Shown here: piece after piece, positions 28,101 to 35,631 of the stretch
Layout: each line of letters begins with the position of its first letter
Position numbering within the stretch: the stretch's first letter is position 1
NCBI GenBank assembly: GCA_002454425.1
Contig: DKIV01000012.1
Coordinates: 12,744-53,930 of the forward strand
DNA: 41,187 nt
Reading direction: 5' to 3'
DNA from: Sphingobacteriaceae bacterium UBA6709
GTDB lineage: Bacteria; Bacteroidota; Bacteroidia; Sphingobacteriales; Sphingobacteriaceae
The notes under the pieces: generated by a model
Told to the model about the DNA's origin: nothing
Databases searched by the model: none
Seen by the model: the letters and a program-made list of their open reading frames with translations, nothing else
Translations under genes and position numbers: made by a program

Positions 28101-28705
28101 TAAGTGTGTTCCCATATCTTAATATTGGAGACCCTATGTATCAATTGGAGGATAAGGGTCCAACAAACAACTATGTAGATTTTAATACGATCATTGCCAG
28201 TGCCGCCCCCAAGTTCTTCGGAGGCTTCAACCAAAGTTTCAATTATAAGAATTTGGGGCTTCAGCTATACTTTACCTTCTCTTATGGAGGCAAGCTTCTT
28301 TGGGGTGATCATGTTTCAAGTATGAAATTCACAGGCACCTCCAATGCCAACAAAGCAATGCTGAACAGGTACACCCCGGAAAACACTAACACCCCGCAAC
28401 CACGTCTCATTCTAGATGAAGGTTTCTATTACAAGTCTAACCTTGACGTGTTCAGTTCCTCATACCTGAAGCTACGCACTGTGTCCTTTAACTACCAGCT
28501 AGGAAGAAACGTATGGATGAAATGTATGGGAATGAAAAATGCTTCGGTATTTGCTTCGGCAACAAATCTGTTTACCATCACTAAGTATCCAGGAAATGAT
28601 CCGGAAACATCCAACGACCCATACAGCGTTAGCGGTGGATATTTCGATGTTAGCAACTATCCCACCGTACGCACATTCTCACTAGGATTAAAGGCTATTT
28701 TTTAA
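25172..28705 (+). CDS. SusC/RagA-type TonB-dependent receptor with STN domain, locus 2
   Basis: This 1177-residue outer-membrane importer has a hydrophobic signal (about 25-46, ending SAAGFSQ), an STN domain (about 48-115; APLERILNSIKKQTGYSFFY), a carboxypeptidase-regulatory-like domain (about 133-190; VKGVVHDELGPLAGVSIAL), the SusC hallmark VVIVGYGSTRQKDVTGSVSS, the plug (NPLYVVDGVPMQ, DDIESITILKDASSTAIYGS, ANGVVIITTKRG) and a barrel ending LGLKAIF. The annotated start gives 24 extra residues; ATG at 25244 (MKISALLILLPLL) would give a cleaner signal peptide. The SusD partner starts 19 bp later. Substrate unknown. Confidence 0.95.
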   Translation: MKLVDFNQNRCVHNSRLCRFIFLSMKISALLILLPLLHVSAAGFSQIRLYEENAPLERILNSIKKQTGYSFFYDIKDVKDSRISISVSNASLDQALSICFKNTPFSYKVIENNVVLKRERESVLNELLNMISAPVNVKGVVHDELGPLAGVSIALRKGTKSGPVLTMTNVKGEFFLNGIKEGDIIVFKYVGYKAQEFIVKNDRPIQIKMERDIAGLDQVVIVGYGSTRQKDVTGSVSSIQAKDIEDIPFTTLDNAIAGKAAGVNVTKSDGTPGGAVRIRIRGSSSLLGGNNPLYVVDGVPMQINSNFISPGYDVSSPVGNDVTGAGGVSAGMSTSFINGLNNLGGLNVDDIESITILKDASSTAIYGSKAANGVVIITTKRGRKDMTPQITAGYYTTLSTPVTPELLNASEYRMLLTEAAQNSFNARMAAGASIPAKVNAILNNESFFGSSTTNWLKEITRNTVAHNAELSVAGGGNKSRYYNSITYNSTPGVVKRSDYQRVTGKLTLENEIGSKFKFVSNLLLGYTSQKISNGAYGQALRARPDFTPYDEEGNYSDFSGVGLSYEGFQNPVALLSAINDSRTLSIVGSISGAYNITKDLEFKSTVSLNNQIYNQRTFTPSYLSIGSFYGNVSNDGGIGSNSNSRFADWFIENTLSYNKLIGEKHSLNVLAGYSYETIKNSFFSATASGYPNDDVLTSLSSAVTPLYQRGDDPSKPQAYLLSYYLRANYGFNDKYLFTFTGRADGSSKFGPDNKFGIFPSGAFAWRVSKEQFLKNVSWLDDIKLRASYGLTGTQNIGDQMYRTLYSPASYGNQSALIPSQLGNEQIKWESTKQADAGIDIALFGNRLSATVDYYEKRTSGALLSQPVAPSSSYASLLSNAVSLKNSGWELMLQGDLLKKRDFKWNASANITWNKSIITKLDPSADLGQIGDLTGLEYGNTTIVEGQPLGLITGITVKGLIRTQAELDAYKQQLGYNVSVFPYLNIGDPMYQLEDKGPTNNYVDFNTIIASAAPKFFGGFNQSFNYKNLGLQLYFTFSYGGKLLWGDHVSSMKFTGTSNANKAMLNRYTPENTNTPQPRLILDEGFYYKSNLDVFSSSYLKLRTVSFNYQLGRNVWMKCMGMKNASVFASATNLFTITKYPGNDPETSNDPYSVSGGYFDVSNYPTVRTFSLGLKAIF

Positions 28706-28724
28706 ACCCATAAGACATAGAGCA

Positions 28725-30164
28725 ATGACGAAATTTAATATACATATACTCCTTAGTTTAATTCTTGCCACGGTCATCATATCGTCGGGATGCAAGGATG
28801 AACTAAATATCTTCCCAACCACCTCAGAAGTTGACGGCAATGTGATCACGGATACCAAGAGTGCAGCCACCGTACTGAATGGCGTTTATTATCGCTTTGC
28901 AGCCGCGGGGACTGATAACAACAGTATTCCTAGTACAAAATGGACCGAGGTAAATGAAATACTGCCTTCGCTCATGGCCAACGGATTACAAAGCGCCAAT
29001 GGAGATCCCTCTGTAAACTCACTGGCGATAACTTCTACGAACTATAATGTATCGCTTTTATGGAACTACTGTTACGGAATTGTAAATGCAGCCAATGGCT
29101 TCATTAAGAATCTTGACAACGCGACGAAGATTCCAGAGGTCACTAAAAAGCAAATGTTGGCGGAAGCACGCTTCCTCAGGGCTTTCGGAAACACGGAACT
29201 CCTTTTGTACTTTGGGCAGTATTATGATGAGAGCAGTCAATACGGCATCTTATTGCGTAATGAATTTGTATCAGCAGGGTCTATCAACATTGCAAGATCC
29301 AATGTAGCCGACTCATATAAGGCTATCTTAGAGGATCTTGATGTCGCAATTTCAGATCTCCCGGAACAGAATACGCAGAAATATTACGCAAATATCTACG
29401 CCGCCAAACTTCTTAAGGCGCGTTTACTGATCAACCGACGCGGCGCAGCAGATTATGCGGCGGTAATCACCCTTTGCAACGAGCTGATACATAACAGTCC
29501 TTTCAAGTTGGAAAGCAACAGTAAAGATATTTTTCTTACAAAAGGATTGTCCAGCGAAGAAGTAATTATGGGAATTCAGCCCTACACTTCAGAGAACTAC
29601 AAATTTCAACAGAACCAGTATTACGGATCATATGCCATATCCCCAACGCTTAGTGCTCTTTTTACAGATGATCCGCGAAGTCAATGGGTATATAAACAAG
29701 ATAATAGCGCTACGATCTACGGAAGATACTACGGCCCTATCAATGTAATTACAAAGTTCTACAGTGGCAATCTTTTGGGGGCTACCAAAACGCCTCTCTC
29801 TGTGACCTGCTATGCCTTCCGACTTACAGAAGCGTATCTTCTTTTGGCGGAGGCTACGGCAATGTCCGGAGGCGATATTAATTCCGCGAAAGACCTGTTG
29901 AAGACTGTTATGATACACTCGGGAGTAACAAACCTTAGCGAGCTTGATCAAGCTACCAGCGCAGATACGCTTCAGTTGTTAATAGCGAAAGAGTATTTAA
30001 GAAACTTCGTATCAGAGAATGGCGCGGATTGGTTTGCTGTCAGGCGTTTGTCTACAGCTAACGCCCGAATACTACAACCTGCATTGCAAACTGAGCGGCA
30101 GCTGATACTGCCTATACCGAACACTGAAATCACTACAAACAATAAAATGGTTCCCAATCCATAA
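28725..30164 (+). CDS. SusD/RagB-type surface lipoprotein, locus 2
   Basis: This 479-residue lipoprotein has lipobox SSGC (C23) followed by KDELNIFPTTSEVDG. The central helices (KKQMLAEARFLRAFGNTELL; AAKLLKARLLINRRGAADYA) and C-terminal part (CYAFRLTEAYLLLAEATAMSG; EYLRNFVSENGADWFAVRRL; RQLILPIPNTEI) are typical SusD. It is the ligand-capturing lid for SusC of locus 2. A very strong hairpin separates it from the thioredoxin gene 72 bp downstream. Confidence 0.94.
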   Translation: MTKFNIHILLSLILATVIISSGCKDELNIFPTTSEVDGNVITDTKSAATVLNGVYYRFAAAGTDNNSIPSTKWTEVNEILPSLMANGLQSANGDPSVNSLAITSTNYNVSLLWNYCYGIVNAANGFIKNLDNATKIPEVTKKQMLAEARFLRAFGNTELLLYFGQYYDESSQYGILLRNEFVSAGSINIARSNVADSYKAILEDLDVAISDLPEQNTQKYYANIYAAKLLKARLLINRRGAADYAAVITLCNELIHNSPFKLESNSKDIFLTKGLSSEEVIMGIQPYTSENYKFQQNQYYGSYAISPTLSALFTDDPRSQWVYKQDNSATIYGRYYGPINVITKFYSGNLLGATKTPLSVTCYAFRLTEAYLLLAEATAMSGGDINSAKDLLKTVMIHSGVTNLSELDQATSADTLQLLIAKEYLRNFVSENGADWFAVRRLSTANARILQPALQTERQLILPIPNTEITTNNKMVPNP

Positions 30165-30167
30165 AGA

Positions 30168-30203
30168 TCTCTGGTCCTCCGGATAATTACGGAGGACCAG
30201 AGA
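30168..30203 (+). terminator. 14-bp hairpin after susD of locus 2 (partial terminator or stabiliser)
   Basis: TCTCTGGTCCTCCG (30168-30181) pairs perfectly with CGGAGGACCAGAGA (30190-30203) across an 8-nt loop, starting 3 nt past the susD stop. No T-tract follows (CTATGAAAG), so it may protect the 3' end of susCD mRNA or terminate only in part before the thioredoxin gene. Confidence 0.55.
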
Positions 30204-30236
30204 CTATGAAAGAAAAATTATCTAAAGTTCAGAAAC

Positions 30237-31412
30237 ATGAAAATAAAAACATTATTACCCATTGTAAGCATCATAGCAATAGGCTCGCACGCTCTGGCGC
30301 AAGAGAATGCCAATAATACCTTCACGATAACAGGGAGTCTCCACGGAACAAAAACCGACTCTGTGATTCTTTATTACTCGTCAGGAGCCAAATACGAACA
30401 TCTTGCAGAACCTGTAAATAACGGAAAGTTCCAGATTAATGGAAAACTGGCAGGACCGACGCAGGCTAGCATTCTTTTTAAAAAACGTGGTGAAGTGATT
30501 TCAAACTACGCCATGAATGATCGCATGAAAAGCGTCTTTCTTGACCCGGCGGCAATGACTATACAAGGCGACGCAGGTAATCTTGAAAGCATTGTACTTA
30601 AAGGATCAAAGACCAATGAAGAATACAAGGTATTACAGCAATCGACAGCACCCGTAAGAACAGAAATGCAACCCATTCTGAATGCACTTTCCAAAGAAAA
30701 GGACCATGAAAAATCTGCTGAGATAAGAGAGCTATTGGGTCCCTTCAATGATAGGATTAAAGCCATTACCTATAAGTTTTTCAAAAGTTATCCTACTTCC
30801 TACGTTACCCTTAGCCAAATGAGATTTTATGTATCAAGCTTAAGTCTTGATTCATCCAGGCTAATATTCGCAGGGTTAGGTAAAGAACTTCAAAACACTT
30901 CTATCGGCAAGGAGATAGCTAAAGACTTACGCCAGATGGAAAATGGAATGCCGGGAGCACAAGCATTTGTATTCACGAAACCTGATATTAACGGAAAGCA
31001 GCTATCGCTTGCCGACTTTCAGGGCAAATATGTATTGCTGGACTTCTGGGCAAGCTGGTGTGTACCCTGCCGTAAAGGTAATCCTCACCTGATCAGTCTA
31101 TACAACAAATATAAAGAGAAAGGCTTCGAGATTATAGGAATTTCTGATGACGACCGTAAGCCTGAGGCTTGGAAAAAAGCCGTGGAGCAGGACAAAATTG
31201 GGATTTGGAAACATGTATTGCGTGGCCTTGACATGGAAAAACGCATGAAGAATATTGACAATCCTGAAGACATTAGTGAACATTACGGCATTCACTCCTT
31301 GCCTACAAAGATTTTGATTGATCCTACTGGCAAAATTGTTGGTCGCTATGGCGACAGCATCGGAGGAACGGATGAAGATCTCGACAAGAAGATTGCGTCA
31401 GTTTTTAACTAA
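30237..31412 (+). CDS. TlpA-like periplasmic thioredoxin with DUF4369 domain
   Basis: The 391-residue protein has a signal peptide (1-22, SHALAQ), an N-terminal DUF4369 beta domain (about 26-120; FTITGSLHGTKTDSVILYY), a helical middle and a C-terminal AhpC/TSA-type thioredoxin domain (about 245-390) with the redox pair WCVPC (C275, C278) in LLDFWASWCVPCRKGNP and the cis-proline loop HSLPTKILIDPTG. Proteins of this form are thiol-disulfide reductases of the periplasm. They are very common next to SusCD pairs in Sphingobacteriaceae, where the link suggests handling of cysteine-containing or peptide substrates. It likely belongs to locus 2, as there is no room for a long promoter upstream. Confidence 0.92.
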   Translation: MKIKTLLPIVSIIAIGSHALAQENANNTFTITGSLHGTKTDSVILYYSSGAKYEHLAEPVNNGKFQINGKLAGPTQASILFKKRGEVISNYAMNDRMKSVFLDPAAMTIQGDAGNLESIVLKGSKTNEEYKVLQQSTAPVRTEMQPILNALSKEKDHEKSAEIRELLGPFNDRIKAITYKFFKSYPTSYVTLSQMRFYVSSLSLDSSRLIFAGLGKELQNTSIGKEIAKDLRQMENGMPGAQAFVFTKPDINGKQLSLADFQGKYVLLDFWASWCVPCRKGNPHLISLYNKYKEKGFEIIGISDDDRKPEAWKKAVEQDKIGIWKHVLRGLDMEKRMKNIDNPEDISEHYGIHSLPTKILIDPTGKIVGRYGDSIGGTDEDLDKKIASVFN

Positions 31413-31430
31413 CAAACGTTCAATATAAGC

Positions 31431-31504
31431 GCTCCCTCAGAGTCCGGCATTCTGCAAGTAGCACCTACTTGCGCGCATACTAAATAAGTCAGCTCTGAGG
31501 AAGC
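31431..31504. other. Nested inverted-repeat element (possible structured RNA or terminator)
   Basis: An outer stem pairs 31431-31442 with 31493-31504 (11 of 12 matches; core CCTCAGAG with CTCTGAGG). It encloses a perfect 8-bp hairpin, GCAAGTAG (31454-31461) with CTACTTGC (31465-31472), with a 3-nt loop. TTTATT follows the outer stem, so it could end the thioredoxin transcript. The convergent gene at 31630 ends 126 bp further on. The remainder of the gap shows nothing. Confidence 0.45.
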
Positions 31505-31629
31505 TTTATTCATCAATGATGACAGCTCAGGGAACCTGTCCCACAGCCCACTCGTTTACACCATGCGAAGTTGTTTAACCGAATGTTATTGAGAGGAAAA
31601 TTCCTGCAACGACTCACGCTTCGTCTTTA

Positions 31630-32235
31630 CTAACCATTGAATAGTTTGTGCCTTCGGATAGCTTTATTGTTGCGAAGTTTGAAAGCATGAAATAAAGTGG
31701 GCACATCGTTTGCCCACTTCTTCAGAACAAGTATAATGGCGGCAATCTCCAATCGCGTGATCAAACCGAGCCAAAAACAAATGGCGAAAAGTAGTCCCGA
31801 TTGACATTGAAGAATCAGTTGTACCAAGGTAGCAAACAGCGATAAGGTCCATAATTTAGCGCCAATGGAATGCGTGGCTACCTCCTTTCGAAATTTAAGG
31901 AAACAAATAAGATAACAGGCAGCTTCGGCCGCCAGCAAGATCAACAGCTGTTGCTGCTTTTCGATAAAAAATTGAGGACATCGTATATAGGTTGCCACAC
32001 ATACCGATATAAAGAACACCTGATCCACGGATGAGTCAAGTCGCCGTAACTTTTCAGAAGAGACACCAAGATAGCGGGCAACAATCCCATCGGCAATATC
32101 GGAAAGAAGTCCCGCGCTAAGAAGTATTATAGCTCCCCCGGAAAACCACGACGCGGCTTGAAAGCTGAGACCAATAATCAATAAACCTGCAAATAATCGA
32201 AAATAAATCAACAGATAAGGTATACTCTTTTTCAT
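31630..32235 (-). CDS. CDP-alcohol phosphatidyltransferase family membrane protein
   Basis: This 201-residue inner-membrane enzyme would move a phosphoalcohol between a CDP-linked donor and an acceptor alcohol in phospholipid synthesis. The motif D-x2-DG-x2-AR-x8-G-x3-D-x3-D is present as D46, D49, G50, A53, R54, D67 and D71 (SDIADGIVARYLGV, RRLDSSVDQ), but the second glycine position is Leu63. About six hydrophobic segments are visible. It may be a phosphatidylglycerophosphate synthase or cardiolipin-like member; the exact alcohol cannot be assigned. It is convergent with the thioredoxin gene and divergent from the small gene at 32288. Confidence 0.82.
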   Translation of the reverse strand: MKKSIPYLLIYFRLFAGLLIIGLSFQAASWFSGGAIILLSAGLLSDIADGIVARYLGVSSEKLRRLDSSVDQVFFISVCVATYIRCPQFFIEKQQQLLILLAAEAACYLICFLKFRKEVATHSIGAKLWTLSLFATLVQLILQCQSGLLFAICFWLGLITRLEIAAIILVLKKWANDVPTLFHAFKLRNNKAIRRHKLFNG

Positions 32236-32287
32236 ATTAACAGCAACGTGGTTAAGATACGGATTTACAAAAACTTAATATCGCACC

Positions 32288-32722
32288 GTGCTGCTTCTTC
32301 GGGATTATCAGAACAAAAGCGCAAGTGCGACTGTTAGGTTATCAATGCTAAAAATAGAAAACATTACGGTTATTAGTGTTAGATTGATTTTTATCATGCT
32401 TCTGCTTAGCGCTTCGGTATCTTCGTCCGCGGCGGCCGTATCCTTCGATTACCAGCAACAAACCCTCTCCGACACGACGCCTGAGGGGTATCTTCCCGGC
32501 AATCCACCGGAATTTCCTACCGACAGCACCAATAACTCCGACAACGATGCCGATATACGAACGACAGATTGGCTGCTTGTCTATATCGTGAGAATTGATC
32601 CCCACAACCGGGGACTGCCCATATTACATTTATTTCGTGATGTCGAGGATTCACTCCCACATGGTTATTATTCAGACGTCTTTTATCCTCCCGATGGAGA
32701 TAATTATCTACGAAGCGTATAA
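32288..32722 (+). CDS. Small putative secreted protein
   Basis: The frame encodes up to 144 residues; the internal ATG at 32345 (MLKIENITVISVRLIFIMLL) gives a more normal signal peptide ending near SAAA. The mature part is short, acidic and rich in Pro, Asp and Asn (PGNPPEFPTDSTNNSDNDAD), with a later stretch WLLVYIVRIDPHNRGLPILHLF. No family is recognised. It lies between two unrelated genes, 62 bp before the P-type ATPase. A competing antisense frame exists, so this is only moderately supported. Confidence 0.45.
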   Translation: MLLLRDYQNKSASATVRLSMLKIENITVISVRLIFIMLLLSASVSSSAAAVSFDYQQQTLSDTTPEGYLPGNPPEFPTDSTNNSDNDADIRTTDWLLVYIVRIDPHNRGLPILHLFRDVEDSLPHGYYSDVFYPPDGDNYLRSV

Positions 32723-32784
32723 CACACAACATCCTCTGCCCAGCAGGAGATAAAACACTGCTCACCTTAACTTTCAGTTTTAAC

Positions 32785-35493
32785 ATGAACATTAAACCCG
32801 AAAACAAAGCATGGCATGCCTTGCCCGTGGATGACGTATTTAACAGCCTGGCCTCCTCCTCCGAGGGTCTTTCACAAGAGGAAGTAGAAGATCGAAGAAA
32901 ACACTTCGGCGACAATGCTCTTAACCAGGAAAAAAAAGACAGTGTCCTTAAAATATTATTAAGGCAATTAAACAACCCGCTTATCTACATTCTTATCGCT
33001 GCTGTTGCACTGGCGCTCACTATGGGGAAGATCACTGATGCCATTGTAGTAGCGGCGGTAATCGTTCTCAATACCCTTATTGGTTTTATTCAGGAGTATC
33101 AGGCAGGCAATTCTATCAACGCTCTCCTTAGCCTCATTCCCGATGAAGTTAAGGTATTGCGAAGAGGAGAGCAACAGCGTCTGCCCAGCACAGAGCTTGT
33201 GCCGGGAGATTATGTGGTACTGGAGGCGGGAGATAAGGTACCCGCCGACATTCGTATCACAAGCGCGAAGAATCTGCGTGCTGATGAATCAATACTTACA
33301 GGGGAATCCGTGCCTGCGGATAAAGCCACGAAGGAAGTGGCTGAAGACAGTGCATTGGCTGATCGCCACAGCATGCTCTTCAGCGGAACATTGCTTTCCT
33401 CGGGCACTGCCGAAGGCATCGTTACGGGTACCGGTAAAAACACTGAACTTGGGAATATATCAAGGTTAATTGATGAAACGGAATCTGTAAAATCTCCTTT
33501 AACGAATTCCTTACAACGAATTGCCAAAGTAATTACGTTTGGCGTGATAGCCGTGGGCATCGTCGTCTTTGGCATCGGAATGATCCGTGGCTATGAGCTA
33601 AGCGATGCGCTCCTGTCGGCACTCACCCTTGCTGTAGCAACAGTGCCTGAAGGACTGCCAGCGGTAATAACGGTAGCATCTTCTATCGGTGTTAGTAGAA
33701 TGGCGCGCCGAAAGGCAATCATCAGGCACCTGCCTTCCGTAGAAACCCTGGGAAGCACAACGGTGATCTGTTCTGACAAAACGGGTACTCTTACCAAAAA
33801 TGAAATGACGGTTCAGCGCCTGCTGATCGGTAAAGGCGAGATCGGAATATCGGGACTTGGAGTGGCTCCTGATGGCGAATTTGACTATAACGACGGCATT
33901 AAGGAGGAGGACGTTCAGGAGCTGCTGAATGCTGCGGTTCTATGTAATGATGCCAGAATTACCAGGGAAGAAGATGGATCATGGAAAGGTATCGGCGATC
34001 CTACTGAAGTGGCCATGATAACCATGGCGCGCAAAGCCGGCAAGAATGAAGAGGAGCTACGCGAGAGGTATGACCGATTGAATGTTATCCCCTTTGATTC
34101 GGAGACAAAGATCATGGCCACCCTCAACGATGTTGACGGCCGCCGGATCTTGTATGTAAAAGGTGCCCCGGAAGCTCTGGCCTCGCGAATAACACAAGAT
34201 GGAGACATGAGCGCTGAGAAATTAAGCGATCAGGCCCTGGAATTGGCCAGGGATGGCATGCGGGTACTGGCTCTGGCATCCCGGGAGATGTCCTCGGAAC
34301 AGGATTCCATAGAAGAAGAAGACTTGAAAGACCTGCAATTCCTGGGTTTGGCAGCGATGAGCGACCCTCCGAAGGAAGAGGTTAAAAGCGCCATCGCTAC
34401 GTGTCACGAGGCCGGTATCGTAGTAAAGATGATTACCGGCGACCATCCTTCTACCGCTTCGGCCATTGGCAAGGAACTGGGATTGGCGAACGCCGGGAAG
34501 GCCATGACAGGCGAGGATTTGGAGAAGGCCGGTGAGGGCGAACTGCAAAACATCGTGAAGGAGGTAAACATCTTTGCCCGCGTTTCACCTCAGGACAAAC
34601 TGAAATTGGTAGAAGCACTGCAAAAAAACGGTGAGGTGGTGGCCATGACCGGCGACGGGGTTAATGACGCCCCCGCGCTAAAACGTGCTGACATTGGTGT
34701 AGCCATGGGTATTGCCGGAACATCGGCATCAAAAGAAGCGGCAGACATGGTGCTGGCAAATGATAACTTTGAAAGTATTGAGGCCGCCGTGGAAGAAGGA
34801 CGACGCGTTTTTGACAACCTGCTTAAGTGTATCGTTTTCGTATTACCCACCAGCTTTGGGCTGGGTTTAATCATCTTTGCCGCGGTGCTCTTCTTCCCCT
34901 CTGACAACGGCGGCATGCTTACGCCCATGCAGCCGGTACAGGTGCTTTGGGTAAATCTTATTACTGCTGTAGCGCTAACGGTACCCCTGGCATTTGAAAT
35001 TATGGAACCCGATATTATGAAGAAGGCTCCCCGTGACAATTCCCGTTCCATTCTGAGTGGTTTTGTAACGTTCCGCATTATCATTGTTTCGCTAATTATG
35101 GCGGGTGGCACTATCGGTTTATTCTTATGGAAATTCTATGGTGATCTGAAAAATGGAGGCGATTACAATACAGCCCTTGCAGAAGCGCAGACGATGGCTG
35201 TCACCGCAATGGTATTATTTCAGGTATTCTATTTGCTGAATTGCCGCTCCTTGCATCACAGCATGAGACACGTAGGGCTCTTCAGCAATCTCTACATCTA
35301 TGGCGGAATTCTGGCCGTGTTACTTGCTCAAGCGGCATTCGTATATGTGCCTTTTATGAATGAATGGTTTCATGGTGCCGCACTTAACTTCATAGATTGG
35401 CTCTATGCGTTGCTGGCCGCCCTCTTGGTATCATTGAGCATAGGTCTTGAAAAATGGATTAGAAACCGCCGAAAAGCGCCCGACGTGGAATAA
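32785..35493 (+). CDS. P-type cation-transporting ATPase (P2 type)
   Basis: This 902-residue inner-membrane pump has an N-terminal cation-ATPase domain (1-75; LSQEEVEDRRKHFGDNAL), TGES (172-175) in the actuator domain, PEGLP (288-292) in M4, phosphorylation site DKTGTLT with D331, KGAPE in the nucleotide domain, and GDGVND (623-628). M6 reads VNLITAVALTVPLAFE (723-738): the aspartate of the Ca2+-ATPase motif NLxTD is Ala728, as in CtpF-like bacterial pumps. The glutamate of M4 is kept. The family is often annotated as Ca2+-transporting, but the ion is uncertain here. No partner or regulator gene is adjacent. Confidence 0.93.
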   Translation: MNIKPENKAWHALPVDDVFNSLASSSEGLSQEEVEDRRKHFGDNALNQEKKDSVLKILLRQLNNPLIYILIAAVALALTMGKITDAIVVAAVIVLNTLIGFIQEYQAGNSINALLSLIPDEVKVLRRGEQQRLPSTELVPGDYVVLEAGDKVPADIRITSAKNLRADESILTGESVPADKATKEVAEDSALADRHSMLFSGTLLSSGTAEGIVTGTGKNTELGNISRLIDETESVKSPLTNSLQRIAKVITFGVIAVGIVVFGIGMIRGYELSDALLSALTLAVATVPEGLPAVITVASSIGVSRMARRKAIIRHLPSVETLGSTTVICSDKTGTLTKNEMTVQRLLIGKGEIGISGLGVAPDGEFDYNDGIKEEDVQELLNAAVLCNDARITREEDGSWKGIGDPTEVAMITMARKAGKNEEELRERYDRLNVIPFDSETKIMATLNDVDGRRILYVKGAPEALASRITQDGDMSAEKLSDQALELARDGMRVLALASREMSSEQDSIEEEDLKDLQFLGLAAMSDPPKEEVKSAIATCHEAGIVVKMITGDHPSTASAIGKELGLANAGKAMTGEDLEKAGEGELQNIVKEVNIFARVSPQDKLKLVEALQKNGEVVAMTGDGVNDAPALKRADIGVAMGIAGTSASKEAADMVLANDNFESIEAAVEEGRRVFDNLLKCIVFVLPTSFGLGLIIFAAVLFFPSDNGGMLTPMQPVQVLWVNLITAVALTVPLAFEIMEPDIMKKAPRDNSRSILSGFVTFRIIIVSLIMAGGTIGLFLWKFYGDLKNGGDYNTALAEAQTMAVTAMVLFQVFYLLNCRSLHHSMRHVGLFSNLYIYGGILAVLLAQAAFVYVPFMNEWFHGAALNFIDWLYALLAALLVSLSIGLEKWIRNRRKAPDVE

Positions 35494-35540
35494 TAAAGAG
35501 GCTTAGCCCTTCCTCTATGTTCGTATCTGAAAGCAGATAT

Positions 35541-35585
35541 AAAAGCAAAGGTCAGCACCCGGAAATGTCCGCGTCTGACCTTTGC
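35541..35585 (-). terminator. Terminator of the DUF4374/TonB receptor operon
   Basis: GCAAAGGTCAG (35545-35555) pairs perfectly with CTGACCTTTGC (35575-35585). Read on the minus strand the stem is followed by TTTTATAT (from 35544 down). The loop holds a further 4-bp stem (CGGA with TCCG). The 11-bp stem may also stop the convergent ATPase transcript, but without a T-tract on that side. Confidence 0.7.
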
Positions 35586-35631
35586 CCTATATAACCTGAG
35601 TAATTGTTACAAAGTCAATTTCATCAGAAGA

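Noticed and set aside
32517..32975. 152-codon minus-strand frame opposite the small secreted protein and the ATPase start
   Set aside because: It runs into the certain ATPase gene and has no domain or signal.
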